Positions 26,946-36,581 are shown, counted from the first letter of the stretch. The stretch: 59,506 nucleotides of DNA from Clostridia bacterium (GCA_017625755.1 JAGAKG010000044.1:1-59506); one strand, 5' to 3'. Numbers and translations: made by a program. The notes: generated from the sequence alone by a model not told the origin.

Positions 26946-27059
26946 ATGGAAAGAATTGATTTTTCCAAAACGGTTATAAAAGGCGGATTTTGGAAACAAA
27001 AGCAGGAGACGGCTCACGCAAGAGAGCCGTCTCCTATTGACATTTCTGAGAGTAAATGA
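26946..27059 (+). pseudogene. Truncated N-terminus resembling a GH127/DUF1680 glycosidase
   Basis: A 37-residue frame with an excellent GGAGG site 7 bases before ATG. Its start, MERIDFSKTVIKGGFWKQKQE, resembles the N-terminus of GH127 (beta-L-arabinofuranosidase/DUF1680) proteins, which open with a strand and an xGFWxxxxE motif. After about 20 residues the reading frame runs into a perfect 11-bp stem-loop (27005-27015 with 27024-27034) and stops. The most likely reading is the 5' end of a lost glycosidase gene kept with its promoter; a short peptide or leader ORF is the alternative. The remnant's last bases form the -35/-10 spacer of the next promoter. Confidence 0.45.
27005..27034 (+). terminator. 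Stem-loop inside the glycosidase remnant
   Basis: Perfect 11-bp stem with an 8-base loop and G/C-rich core. No T-run follows, but it lies exactly between the remnant and the acyltransferase promoter and may separate the two transcripts. Confidence 0.5.
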
Positions 27060-27065
27060 TATAAT
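27037..27065 (+). promoter_or_regulatory. Perfect consensus promoter of the MBOAT operon
   Basis: -35 TTGACA (27037-27042), 17-base spacer, -10 TATAAT (27060-27065). All 12 consensus bases match. The acyltransferase starts 60 bases after the -10. Confidence 0.88.
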
Positions 27066-27125
27066 GGTGAGTAAGTTGTCGATTTTGCACATTTTTCGGT
27101 AAAATATACCCTAAAGGAGCGCTTC

Positions 27126-28613
27126 ATGCTATTTAATTCGCTTGAATTCCTTGTTTTTCTGCCTGTGACCTTTGCTCTGTTCTGGCTCTTCCCAAACAGA
27201 TTCAGGTGGATTCCCGCACTTGCGGCGTCATATTATTTCTATATGTATTGGAACCCGAAGCTGGTGTTCCTTATTCTCTTTACCACCGCGGTTTCTTATG
27301 TATGCGGAATTATGCTCGAGAAATACAATGAAAAGCCAAAGGTCAAAAAGCTGATAGTCGCCATAACGCTTACGGCGTGTCTTGGCGTACTGCTGTTCTT
27401 TAAATATTTCAATTTCCTTTACGATACCATATTCGATGTGATAAGGGCATTCGGAGGAAACGGCCCCGCGGGATATTTCAGCATTATGCTTCCCGTCGGT
27501 ATTTCCTTCTATACCTTCCAGACGGCGTCCTATGTAATAGACATTTACCGCGGAAAAGTAAAGGCAGAGCGCCATTTGGGTTATTTCGCGCTTTTTGTCA
27601 CATTCTTCCCTCAGCTCGTTGCGGGTCCGATAGAGCGTCCAGGAGACCTGCTCCCTCAGCTCAGAGCCGAAAAGAATATACGGAAGCTTGACTATGTCGG
27701 CGCGTTCCGCTTTATGCTCGTTGGATTTTTTAAGAAGATAGCCGTAGCCGACGCTATCGGCGTTATAGTAAACGCGACTTATGAAAATGTAGCCGCCGCT
27801 AACGGCTTGTCGGCGCTTATCTCAACGCTCCTGTTCGCGGTACAGATATACTGCGACTTCTCGGGATACAGCGATATCGCCGTTGGTTGCGCTAAGCTCT
27901 TTGGCGTTCAGCTCAGCGAAAACTTTCACACACCGTACGCCGCAACATCTATCAAGGAATTCTGGAACCGTTGGCACCGCTCGCTCTCGGGTTGGCTACG
28001 CGATTACATATATTTCCCGCTTGGCGGAAGCCGAGTCAAAATCGGGCGTTGGGTATTCAATATTTTCACGGTATTCTTTATAAGCGGTCTGTGGCACGGA
28101 GCAAGCTATAACTTCGTTATTTGGGGACTTCTCCACGCCGTCTTTCAGGTGATTGGCAAGTTCACTCTCTCGCCGAGAAACAAATTTTGGGAAAAACTCG
28201 GGCAGTCTCCCGACGGCAAACTCGTGACATATCTGCGCCGCGTAGGTAATTTCGCGCTTGTCACCTTTGCGTGGATATTCTTCCGCGCAGATACGCCCAA
28301 AGACGCTATATCAATCATAGGAAAGGTATTCACCGATTACTCATTCTCCTCCGCGTATCTCGTGGAAAGCATTTCAAAGACCTCTCTCACGCTCACGATT
28401 GCGATTTATATAGTATTCGCTCTGGTAATGCTTCTCTTTATGGAAAAGCTTAAATACCCGAGGGAGCTTGGCGATACCGAGCGCAAAAAGAAGGTATTGA
28501 ACAGCTCTCTGCGCTTCTCCGCCTATCTCGCTATGATATGGTGCGTCGTCGCCGTATGGGTGGTACTTCAGGCGGCTGATGTGGGCAGCTCGTTCATCTA
28601 TTTCCAGTTCTGA
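27126..28613 (+). CDS. MBOAT family O-acyltransferase (AlgI/PatA-like)
   Basis: 495 residues with around ten membrane helices. The conserved loop VGISFYTFQTASYVID, the FFPQLVAGPI segment, NRWHRSLSGWLRDYIYFPLGG and the catalytic histidine in GLWHGASYNFVIWG (about residue 323) are all present. Such proteins move acyl groups, usually acetyl, from the cytoplasm across the membrane to a partner that places them on exported polysaccharides. The next gene encodes an SGNH-type protein with an N-terminal membrane segment, matching the AlgI plus AlgJ/PatB pairing. AAAGGAG ribosome site. Confidence 0.93.
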   Translation: MLFNSLEFLVFLPVTFALFWLFPNRFRWIPALAASYYFYMYWNPKLVFLILFTTAVSYVCGIMLEKYNEKPKVKKLIVAITLTACLGVLLFFKYFNFLYDTIFDVIRAFGGNGPAGYFSIMLPVGISFYTFQTASYVIDIYRGKVKAERHLGYFALFVTFFPQLVAGPIERPGDLLPQLRAEKNIRKLDYVGAFRFMLVGFFKKIAVADAIGVIVNATYENVAAANGLSALISTLLFAVQIYCDFSGYSDIAVGCAKLFGVQLSENFHTPYAATSIKEFWNRWHRSLSGWLRDYIYFPLGGSRVKIGRWVFNIFTVFFISGLWHGASYNFVIWGLLHAVFQVIGKFTLSPRNKFWEKLGQSPDGKLVTYLRRVGNFALVTFAWIFFRADTPKDAISIIGKVFTDYSFSSAYLVESISKTSLTLTIAIYIVFALVMLLFMEKLKYPRELGDTERKKKVLNSSLRFSAYLAMIWCVVAVWVVLQAADVGSSFIYFQF

Positions 28614-28645
28614 CAAAAAGATTATTAAATATATTTGGAGCTATA

Positions 28646-29548
28646 ATGAAAAAAAGTATAATTAAGCTTACGGCTCTGCTTATTCTTGTGGTTCTCCCTC
28701 TGCCTCTGTTCTTGGCGGCGGTTGAGAGAATACCCGACCAATATTCAAACACTTATGTTGCCGCTTTCCCCGAAAAATACGAACGGCTTTACTCCACAGA
28801 GGGTAAGAAGATAGTATTTATCGGCGGTTCAAGTCTGCCCTTTGGACTCCGCTCCGACCTTATTGAGGCAGAGCTTGGCGGAGAATACAGCGTGATAAAT
28901 TTCGGACTTTACGCCACGCTTGGCACAAAGTTTATGATGGACACCGCCAAGGACGCCATTGGCGAGGGAGATATAATAATCCTCTGCCCCGAGCTGAATA
29001 CTCAGACCTATTCACTCTATTTCAACCCAACGGCGGTGCTTGAGGCGTGCGACGGCTTCTCTCCGATGCTCTCGGGCGTTGGCTTTGACAATAAGCTTTC
29101 CCTGTGCTATAACTATTATAAATTCGCCTTCAACAAAATGGAATACTCGCGCACGGATACCGCGCCTGACCCCGTAGGTATTTACAGAAGCGATTCCTTC
29201 AATGAATACGGCGACCTCTCTGTTGAGAGAAAGAACAACATAATGAACAACGGTTGGGACTCGAATATGACGGTAACAACCGACTCAACTCTCCTTGACG
29301 CGGAATTTATAGAGTATGTAAACGACTATGTGGCGTTTGCCGAGAAGCGGGGCGCCGAGGTATACTTCAACTATTCCCCCACGAACACTCTCGCAATACG
29401 CAGCTCTGCCGCGGCAAGAGAAAGATTTCAGGCTGAGCTCAGCGACGCGCTTGACTGTCCTCTGCTCGGCGACATTGAGGATTACCTCATAGACGAGCGC
29501 TATTTCTACGACACGAATTTCCATCTCAACTCATCAGGAGCTATATAA
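28646..29548 (+). CDS. SGNH/AlgJ-DltD-like acyltransferase partner, 5' part of a frameshifted gene
   Basis: 300 residues up to the stop. N-terminal membrane or signal segment (about 6-25), then an SGNH-like fold: the nucleophile block is IGGSSLPFGLRS at about residue 71 and the C-terminal Asp/His block is DTNFHLNSSGA at about 288-298. The frame ends abruptly at TAA inside what should be the post-catalytic helix (typical HLNxxGxxxxTxxL). The continuation NFSRMLSLSLKEALG is read in another frame immediately after, so a 1-base insertion or 2-base loss in the TATATA tract near 29541-29547 has probably broken the gene. It likely attaches acyl groups delivered by the MBOAT protein. Only a sequencing error would make it intact. 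Confidence 0.8.
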   Translation: MKKSIIKLTALLILVVLPLPLFLAAVERIPDQYSNTYVAAFPEKYERLYSTEGKKIVFIGGSSLPFGLRSDLIEAELGGEYSVINFGLYATLGTKFMMDTAKDAIGEGDIIILCPELNTQTYSLYFNPTAVLEACDGFSPMLSGVGFDNKLSLCYNYYKFAFNKMEYSRTDTAPDPVGIYRSDSFNEYGDLSVERKNNIMNNGWDSNMTVTTDSTLLDAEFIEYVNDYVAFAEKRGAEVYFNYSPTNTLAIRSSAAARERFQAELSDALDCPLLGDIEDYLIDERYFYDTNFHLNSSGAI

Positions 29549-30116
29549 TTTCAGCCGTATGCTCTCTCTGTCGCTCAAAGAGGCTCTCGGTATGGAAGCC
29601 ACGGTATCTATCGAGCTTCCCGAGCCGCCCGCTCTCGCGGCAGACGAGACGGTAACGGTCGACACGAGCAAGGGCGGCATTGCCTTTGAGGATTACGAGG
29701 GTGAGCCGAATATAGACTATCTCGATTACTTTATTTACGAGCTGAGCGGCTCGACGTACACTATCGTTGGCGTTAAGGACGAGTATATGGGAATGACCGA
29801 GGTCATTCTGCCCTCTGTATACGAGGACAAAAATATAACCGCGATAGCCTCGGGCGCATTTGAGGGCTGCACAGACCTTGAGCGCATACACATTGGAAAG
29901 ACATATAAGAGTCTTTCGGAATCAGCGTTTGACGGTTGTATCTCGCTTGAGCGCATATACTTCTACGAGACCGACGGAAACCTTATCGCTCCCCCGCCCA
30001 CGGGACTGCTCGACGGCGCTCCCAACAGTGCAAAAATCTATATTCCCGAGGGTGCTAACTTCTCGACGGGATATACCTGGAGCAATTATCTCGAAAGATT
30101 TGAATATTTCAGTTAA
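29537..30116 (+). pseudogene. 3' part of the frameshifted gene: linker plus leucine-rich (BspA/LRR_5) domain
   Basis: In the shifted frame the sequence continues the SGNH domain and then runs through a linker to a short BspA-type leucine-rich repeat domain (GAFEGCTDLERIHIGKTYKSL, SAFDGCISLERIYFY). The first ATG in this frame is at 29559 but has no ribosome site, so independent translation is unlikely. The LRR domain may bind a surface partner. Read as one protein, the two parts make about 490 residues. Ends 19 bases before the next gene. Confidence 0.65.
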
Positions 30117-30135
30117 AAATTAAAGAGGATTTTCA

Positions 30136-32616
30136 ATGAAAAGAATGAAATACTGTCTTCGTATCACTATGCTGTTAGCCTTGTGCATAACGCTTACGGC
30201 ATGCGGATTCGTTGATTATATTCTTTACGACGATGCCGACGCGCAGGCGGAATTTGAAGTCGCGCTTGACGAGTATCTCGAAAAAATAAAAGAAATAGCC
30301 CATACCGAGGAATTTCGCGAGGAGGAGCGCCGAGAGTTTGCGGCGGCTCTGCTCGATGCCGAAAACGAGCTTCGGGAGTGTAAGACCGTAGATGAGCTTG
30401 AGGAAGTATACAAGAAGCATTATGACATCATAATGGCTATCCCTACCGAGCTATCCTTCCTGCTTGACGGTATGCTCGAGGAGCTTCACGGCTATGTCTC
30501 GCTTGACAACTACCGCCAAGCCGAGCAGAAGATAATCAAAGAGCTTATCTCCGAATACGAGGACTTGCTCAGGTCAAGGCGCCTTCTTGCGGACGCCCAA
30601 AAGCTCTTCAGAGAATTTGAGGCGGAGATATTCGAGCTGAAAACAGATGCGGTATATCTTGCTGAGGAGCTTGTTGTGCTGAAAAAGGAGTATATCTCGT
30701 ATTACGGCAAGAATATCAATTACGCGGTTTACCGACAGGAGCAGCGCAACACGATAGATTCGCTCACAGAAGCCTTCAAGAGCGACCTCGAAGCCGCGGA
30801 AAATGCCAAGGCGGCAACAGATATATACATAGCGTATGTAAATGCGATAGAGGCTCTGCCGACCGACCTCTCTCTTTTTGAAGCAGAGAAATCCGCGCTC
30901 ATATCAAGCTGGACAGAAAAGCTGGGCGCATTTAACTCAAAATATTCGCTCTCTGCCGACGCGCAGATAGCTTATGTAATTCAGAATATGGGTGGAGCTA
31001 CCGAGACAGAGGAAATAAACCGCGCAGGAGCGTTGCTTATCATTTCGCTCTGCGACGGGCTTTCGGGGCTTGATATTGAGGACCTTCGCGCTGCCGCAGA
31101 AATCTATGCAGAAAACGCGGTCAACCGAGCGGATTACAGACCGAGCGAGCAGAACGGTATAACGGCGACCGCTAACTTCCTCAAGGCGAAAATCAACGCC
31201 GCAGAGACGGTTTCCGAGATTTCAGATATAATTGACACGGTCTCCTCGGCATTCTCCAATATTAAGACAAACGCAACGCTCACAAGCGACGAAGAACTTG
31301 CTTTTCTGCAATCGCTTCATAACCGTTACGGAAATAAGATACTGAAGCTTCCCGAAAGTATGACGAAAGCTTCGAGCTATGAGGAGCTTGCGAAAATCAT
31401 TGATATCTACGCCTTTTATCAGTTGAGCGGAAGCGAATTTCTGTGTGGCACATTCCGCGTTGAGCTGAACTTCCCATTCAGGGCGGCTCAGTGGGAGATA
31501 AACGAGGTATACTGGTACTGTGAGCTTATCCGCTCGGGCGCGGGTATCACGGGTTATATCGAGGAGAACAGCAACTGCTTCGTAATAACTCTTATTCCCT
31601 ACAATATAGCCTCGGTAAGTAATACCGACAAGCCGATACAGGTAAACAGATATGAAAGTCTCGTTGAATACGGTGGAAAATCTACTCTCACGAGGAGAAG
31701 CGCAAGCTTCAACGCCTTCCCTTACCTGACCAAATACAAAGGGAACGAGGTTGCGGGAGTCTGGAACACCCAGCAGCTTTGGTATGCACTGGAGCACGAA
31801 TATATTCCGCTGACGGTTTCGGGCTCGGTTGCCGAGCGCGCTCTTGATAGAGCTAAGGAGATACTGCGCGAAATTGTCTATGAGGGTATGACCGATGAGG
31901 AAAAGGTGTTCGCAATCTTCTCGTGGTTCGGTGAAAATATGGCGTACGACCACGATTATAACAAATTTCTCTATCCCACCGACCGTGAGCATTTTCCCGA
32001 CGAGCTTGCGGCAACTCTCAATTCCTTCCACGCAGAGGGCGCTCTGTTCGACAATCTTTCGGTATGCTGCGCCTTTGCAAAGTCCTATCTGATACTTCTC
32101 CGCCTTGAGGGTATTGAGGCATACAGAGTCTTTATACACAGCTACACAGAGAACGCTATTGACAACCTCGGCAAGGAGGGCTACGGCTCGCACGCGATAC
32201 TCGCGATTCGTATGTCCGACGGAAAATTCTATTACAGCGACCCCGAGCAGGCGTATCTGCACACCGACGAAAGATTTGTTAAATACCATCAGCTTGCAGT
32301 CTCCCCCGACCTGCATTGGCCCTATGACGACGGTTGGACTAATATGTATCAAGATTTTGTTTTCGGTACAGATGTAAACTCGCTTATGAGCGAGAAGCTG
32401 ACCTACAACGGAAAATCTATATTCATTGACACAGAGGAGGAGCTTAACGCAATTCTCGACGACTTTGCCGCCGAGAGCGAAAAGAATATTCAGGTATCTA
32501 TCTTCTGCTACAAGGGTACAGATTTCTCACCGATCGGAATAATCTCAAACGACGACAGATTTGATTACACCACCTTCTCATTCGGAGGACTTACAGAATA
32601 TATAATTTTTAAATAA
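30136..32616 (+). CDS. Large lipoprotein with C-terminal transglutaminase-like domain
   Basis: 826 residues. A lipobox LTAC near residue 22 predicts a lipid-anchored surface protein. Residues about 25-330 are long helices rich in Glu, Lys and Leu, probably coiled coil or a helical bundle; the region to about 590 is less clear. The C-terminal part has a transglutaminase/cysteine protease-like core: Cys about 642 in SVCCAFAKSYLILLRLEGI, His about 684 in GSHAILAI and Asp about 701 in YYSDPE. Such domains cleave or cross-link peptides. It follows the acyltransferase genes closely and precedes a terminator, so it belongs to the same transcript. Confidence 0.82.
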   Translation: MKRMKYCLRITMLLALCITLTACGFVDYILYDDADAQAEFEVALDEYLEKIKEIAHTEEFREEERREFAAALLDAENELRECKTVDELEEVYKKHYDIIMAIPTELSFLLDGMLEELHGYVSLDNYRQAEQKIIKELISEYEDLLRSRRLLADAQKLFREFEAEIFELKTDAVYLAEELVVLKKEYISYYGKNINYAVYRQEQRNTIDSLTEAFKSDLEAAENAKAATDIYIAYVNAIEALPTDLSLFEAEKSALISSWTEKLGAFNSKYSLSADAQIAYVIQNMGGATETEEINRAGALLIISLCDGLSGLDIEDLRAAAEIYAENAVNRADYRPSEQNGITATANFLKAKINAAETVSEISDIIDTVSSAFSNIKTNATLTSDEELAFLQSLHNRYGNKILKLPESMTKASSYEELAKIIDIYAFYQLSGSEFLCGTFRVELNFPFRAAQWEINEVYWYCELIRSGAGITGYIEENSNCFVITLIPYNIASVSNTDKPIQVNRYESLVEYGGKSTLTRRSASFNAFPYLTKYKGNEVAGVWNTQQLWYALEHEYIPLTVSGSVAERALDRAKEILREIVYEGMTDEEKVFAIFSWFGENMAYDHDYNKFLYPTDREHFPDELAATLNSFHAEGALFDNLSVCCAFAKSYLILLRLEGIEAYRVFIHSYTENAIDNLGKEGYGSHAILAIRMSDGKFYYSDPEQAYLHTDERFVKYHQLAVSPDLHWPYDDGWTNMYQDFVFGTDVNSLMSEKLTYNGKSIFIDTEEELNAILDDFAAESEKNIQVSIFCYKGTDFSPIGIISNDDRFDYTTFSFGGLTEYIIFK

Positions 32617-32623
32617 ATCCTTT

Positions 32624-32667
32624 GGGAGCCTTGAAAAGTAATTTTTCAAAGCTCCCTTTTTGTTTTT
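32624..32667 (+). terminator. Intrinsic terminator
   Basis: Stem with GGGAGC/GCTCCC base (32624-32629 with 32651-32656), extended by CTTGAAAA/TTTTCAA pairing, followed by a long T-rich tail. Ends the MBOAT-SGNH-lipoprotein transcript. Confidence 0.88.
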
Positions 32668-32677
32668 GAGAATACTC

Positions 32678-32706
32678 TTGAAATATGGAAAAATAAGTGA
32701 TATAAT
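32678..32706 (+). promoter_or_regulatory. Promoter of trkA-trkH
   Basis: -35 TTGAAA (32678-32683), 17-base spacer, -10 TATAAT (32701-32706), 34 bases before trkA. Confidence 0.82.
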
Positions 32707-32739
32707 GGTATAAGTTATAACTGCAAAGGAGACTGCTCT

Positions 32740-34095
32740 ATGAATATAGTCGTTGTAGGTGGAGGAATGGTGGGCGCGACCATCTGCTCTCAGCTTACTC
32801 TTGAAGGACACAATATAACTCTTGTAGATACAGATACGTCAACCCTGACAGAAATTTCAAACAGCTACGATGTTTTCGGAGTTTCTGGAAACGGTGCCGA
32901 CCTCGCGGTTCTCAAAAAAGCTGGAACCGAGAAAGCCGACCTTCTTATTGCTGTCACATCGAGTGACGAAATAAATATTCTCTGTTGCGCGGCGGGAAAA
33001 AAGCTTGGCGTTAAGAATACTATTGCCCGTGTGAGAAATCCCGAATATACCGAGCTTATGAGCTTTATGAGAAGTGAGCTTAACCTCTCGTTGACGATAA
33101 ATCCCGAGCTATCGGTTGCCAAGGAGATATACCGTATGCTTCGCTTCCCCTCGGCAACAAAGATAGATACCTTCTGCCGAGGCAGAGTTGAGGTCGCGGA
33201 GTTTACCGTAAGTGAGGATTCACCTCTGTGCGGAGCTTCTCTTAACGACCTTCGCACAAGGTTCAATATACGCTTTCTTGTCTGTGCCGTTCTCCGCGGC
33301 GGTGAGACTTATATCCCCAAGGGATTTTTCAACATTGAGGCAGGAGATGTTATTTGCGTGACCGCGCCCGAGGAGGATATCACTCGCTTCTTCAAGGCGG
33401 CGGGAGTTTACAAGCATCCGATCAAGGATGTGCTGATCGTCGGCGGAAACAGAATAACCTACTACCTTGAAGCGCTTCTGCAAAAAGGAAAGATAAATTC
33501 TACCGTTATCGAACAGGACGAGCAGCTTTGCCGTGAGCTTGCCGAGGAATACCCCTGCACCGTTATATGCAACGACGGCACAAATCAGGATGTGCTTCTC
33601 GAGGAAGGACTCGCAAAAACAGATGCTTTCCTGGCACTCTCAGATACAGATGAGGAAAACGCTATAATATCTATGTACGCAAAGACTCAGGAAACTAACA
33701 AGATAATCACGCTTATAAGCGCGATATCCTATATAGACCTTTTCAAAAGCGTCGGACTTGAAAGTATCGTTTCACCAAAATTCTCAACTGCGGCGTATAT
33801 TCTGCGGTATGTCCGTTCTATGTCAAATGTCCGCGGAGCCGAGATAGAGGCACTCCACAAGCTTATGGACGGAAAGGTTGAGGTGCTTGAGTTCCGTATC
33901 AAGGAAAGCATACGCGACTTCACCGATATTCCCCTGAAGGAGATGAAGCTTCGCTCGGGTGTGCTTATCGCTTGTATCGTTCACAAGGATAAAATTATAA
34001 TTCCGTCAGGTAACGATGTCATTTCAAGAGGCGACACCGTTCTTATAGTCACCACCGAAGCGCAAATTCAGGAAATCGGGGAGATATTGAAATAA
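32740..34095 (+). CDS. trkA: Potassium uptake regulatory subunit
   Basis: 451 residues with two RCK (TrkA-N plus TrkA-C) units in tandem. The first nucleotide-binding turn is VVGGGMVGATI at about residues 4-14 and the second is LIVGGNRITYYL at about 231-242. It is a peripheral cytoplasmic ring that gates the TrkH channel in response to NAD(H) and ATP/ADP. The stop and the trkH start share one base (TAATG), so expression is coupled. Confidence 0.95.
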   Translation: MNIVVVGGGMVGATICSQLTLEGHNITLVDTDTSTLTEISNSYDVFGVSGNGADLAVLKKAGTEKADLLIAVTSSDEINILCCAAGKKLGVKNTIARVRNPEYTELMSFMRSELNLSLTINPELSVAKEIYRMLRFPSATKIDTFCRGRVEVAEFTVSEDSPLCGASLNDLRTRFNIRFLVCAVLRGGETYIPKGFFNIEAGDVICVTAPEEDITRFFKAAGVYKHPIKDVLIVGGNRITYYLEALLQKGKINSTVIEQDEQLCRELAEEYPCTVICNDGTNQDVLLEEGLAKTDAFLALSDTDEENAIISMYAKTQETNKIITLISAISYIDLFKSVGLESIVSPKFSTAAYILRYVRSMSNVRGAEIEALHKLMDGKVEVLEFRIKESIRDFTDIPLKEMKLRSGVLIACIVHKDKIIIPSGNDVISRGDTVLIVTTEAQIQEIGEILK

Positions 34096-35534
34096 TGAAT
34101 TACCGTATGACAGGATACCTGCTCGGTATCATTATGCTTATTGAAGCGGCACTTATGATTTTGCCGCTTACGGTCGCCATCATATACGGAGAAAGCATTT
34201 TCCCCTTTCTTATAACCATCGCAATTCTCCTGGTCATATCTCTTCCGCTTGCGATTTTCAAGCCTAAGAACTCCCGTATATTCGCCAAAGAAGGATTTGT
34301 TACCGTTGCGGCGGGTTGGATACTCCTTTCCGCTTTCGGAGCGCTTCCCTTCGTTATAAGCGAGGCTATACCGAATTATATAGATGCTTTCTTCGAGACC
34401 GTGTCGGGCTTTACCACCACAGGAGCCTCTATTCTTACGGAAATCGAGAGTCTGCCTAAAGGTATACTTTTTTGGCGAAGCCTGACGCACTGGATTGGCG
34501 GTATGGGAGTGCTTGTCTTCATTCTAGCTATACTTCCGTCATCAGGAGGACAAACTATACGCCTTATGCGCGCGGAGGTTCCCGGACCTACAAAGGGCAA
34601 GCTTGTGCCGAAAATGAAGCATACCGCGCTTATTCTTTACGGTATATATTTTGTATTGACAATAATTCAGATTATAGCGCTTCTCCTTTGCCGTATGCCG
34701 ATTTACGATGCTGTTGTAACCTCCTTTGCTACCGCAGGAACCGGCGGATTTTCGGTTCTCAACAACTCTATCGCGGGCTACAATAATCCCGCCGCCGAAT
34801 GGGTCATAGCTATATTTATGTTTATATTCGGTGTTAATTTCAACCTGTATTTCTTTATACTTATAGGTAAAATAAAGGATGTTATCAAAAGCGAGGAATT
34901 TCGCGCTTATGCGATGCTCTGCGTGACTGCTGTAACCGTTATTGCGATAAATACCGCATATTCCTTTGAGCGTCTTGGCGACTGCATAAGAGCCTCCTTC
35001 TTTCAGGTAATAACTATAATGTCAACCACAGGATTTGCCACGGTGAATTACGACAATTGGCCTGAGTTATCAAAAGCTATATTGGTTCTGCTGATGATAG
35101 TCGGTGCTTGTGCGGGTTCAACAGCGGGAGGACTTAAAGTGTCGAGAATACTGATTTTGTTCAAAAGCATGATTCGTGAAATACGCCATATGCTAAGACC
35201 TAATTCAGTAAATGTTATAAGGTTGGACGGTGAGCCTATATCTGACGAAACATCACACTCGGCAACGAGTTATCTTTCAATATATGTTACACTTGTAGCT
35301 CTTTCTGCCCTTGCAATATCGGTAGACGGGTTTAGCTTGGAAACAAATCTTACCGCGACACTTGCCTGCATAAATAACATAGGACCTGGTCTTGCGGCGG
35401 TCGGTCCCGCGGGTAATTTCTCGGGATACTCGTATTTCTCAAAAATAGTTCTTTCACTCGCTATGCTTATAGGTCGTCTTGAAATCATGCCAATGATAAT
35501 TCTCTTTTCTCCGATGACATGGAAGAAGCGCTAA
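34095..35534 (+). CDS. trkH: Potassium transporter membrane subunit
   Basis: 479 residues with about ten membrane helices and the four pore-loop repeats of the Trk/Ktr superfamily, for example SGFTTTGASIL, TAGTGGFSVL, STTGFATVNY and a final NNIGPGLAAVGPAGNF. It imports K+ through the membrane with TrkA as gating ring. Length is that of TrkH. Confidence 0.95.
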   Translation: MNYRMTGYLLGIIMLIEAALMILPLTVAIIYGESIFPFLITIAILLVISLPLAIFKPKNSRIFAKEGFVTVAAGWILLSAFGALPFVISEAIPNYIDAFFETVSGFTTTGASILTEIESLPKGILFWRSLTHWIGGMGVLVFILAILPSSGGQTIRLMRAEVPGPTKGKLVPKMKHTALILYGIYFVLTIIQIIALLLCRMPIYDAVVTSFATAGTGGFSVLNNSIAGYNNPAAEWVIAIFMFIFGVNFNLYFFILIGKIKDVIKSEEFRAYAMLCVTAVTVIAINTAYSFERLGDCIRASFFQVITIMSTTGFATVNYDNWPELSKAILVLLMIVGACAGSTAGGLKVSRILILFKSMIREIRHMLRPNSVNVIRLDGEPISDETSHSATSYLSIYVTLVALSALAISVDGFSLETNLTATLACINNIGPGLAAVGPAGNFSGYSYFSKIVLSLAMLIGRLEIMPMIILFSPMTWKKR

Positions 35535-35540
35535 CGCGCA

Positions 35541-35575
35541 AAAACGGCTTACGGATTTTATCCGTAAGCCGTTTT
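35541..35575. terminator. Bidirectional intrinsic terminator
   Basis: 15-bp perfect stem (35541-35555 with 35561-35575), 5-base loop, A-run before and T-run after. Serves trkH and the convergent DUF4432 gene. Confidence 0.92.
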
Positions 35576-35582
35576 GTTTGTT

Positions 35583-36554
35583 TTATTGATTTTTGCCAAA
35601 CTCAAATCTTATATGAAATTCTCTTTCCTCGTCGGGCTTTATCGTCTCTAGCTCTCCCATTCGTCTCATAATATCTCTGCCGTCAGGCTGACAGTTACCC
35701 GGCTCAATTCCCAGAACATAATCGTATTCGCCCATCATCTTCCACTCGGTAAAGAATTTAAGCTCTGCGAAATTATATTTCATAACAAATCCGTTATCAA
35801 GCTCGGGATTATATACAGAAACCTCTGCCTCGCCTCTGAAGGTGTGATAATAGCACATCTCTGCGGCTCCTCTTTGCGGCTTTTCCATTACAAGACATCT
35901 GTCGATAGCTGTTGCGGCGTGATCGTTTCTCGGAGCAACCTCGACAGAATTCATCTTAACGACAGAGTTTTCATTCAGCAAGGGATATCCGACATTGAAG
36001 TGGTAAAGAACCTGCAAGGGGGTTTCAAGAGAACCTATGTTTCTTATTTTATCGTTTATATAAAGCTTGTTTTCGTTCAGCGGTACAATGTACTCCCTCT
36101 CCAACAAAAGCTTATAAGAGGATATAGACGCTTCTCTTATGATCGCTTTTATATGTATCTCGTCGTTTTCTATCCAATGCGATATATTTTCACAAGGAAT
36201 GTTCGATGCTGTACCGTGAACGGGAAGCTCCTCGCCCGCGTCAATACAAGGATTTCCCGCGGAACGCAGTCCGCATGTCGTCAGAAATCCAGCCGTGAAG
36301 GATTTGAGAAATTCAAGTCCCGTTTTATCGTAATACTGAGGAGAGACATATCCGCAAGCCGAAAAATATCCGAAATTATCTCCCTTAAAGGAAAGGCGGG
36401 AAATATCCGCACACCGATCTGCGGAAATGGTAAATTCAAGTCCCTTGCCATTTCTGACCTGAAAGAGTCTCATTCCATCGCCCTTTCCGCCAACTAAGCG
36501 AACCTCCTCAACTCCATATATCTGATTCTCATGTCCTATATATTTATTATTCAT
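35583..36554 (-). CDS. Aldose 1-epimerase-like protein (DUF4432 family)
   Basis: 323 residues with the all-beta galactose mutarotase-like fold pattern. Conserved pieces seen are ADRCADISRLSFKG, TTCGLRSAG, EELPVHG and LGIEPGNCQPDGRD, which I associate with DUF4432. Family members are believed to act on sugar acids or their anomers; the reaction is uncertain. It is next to the KDG operon and reads in the same direction but has its own promoter, so it may belong to the same catabolic set. GAGGTG ribosome site. Confidence 0.82.
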   Translation of the reverse strand: MNNKYIGHENQIYGVEEVRLVGGKGDGMRLFQVRNGKGLEFTISADRCADISRLSFKGDNFGYFSACGYVSPQYYDKTGLEFLKSFTAGFLTTCGLRSAGNPCIDAGEELPVHGTASNIPCENISHWIENDEIHIKAIIREASISSYKLLLEREYIVPLNENKLYINDKIRNIGSLETPLQVLYHFNVGYPLLNENSVVKMNSVEVAPRNDHAATAIDRCLVMEKPQRGAAEMCYYHTFRGEAEVSVYNPELDNGFVMKYNFAELKFFTEWKMMGEYDYVLGIEPGNCQPDGRDIMRRMGELETIKPDEEREFHIRFEFGKNQ

Positions 36555-36581
36555 ATTACACCTCTCAAGATTGATGTTATC

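Noticed and set aside
26892..27092. 66-codon minus-strand frame over the glycosidase remnant
   Set aside because: No ribosome site and it crosses the consensus promoter of the MBOAT operon.
31222..32352. 376-codon minus-strand frame over the transglutaminase-like lipoprotein
   Set aside because: Antisense to a coding gene with a lipobox and catalytic triad; no independent support.
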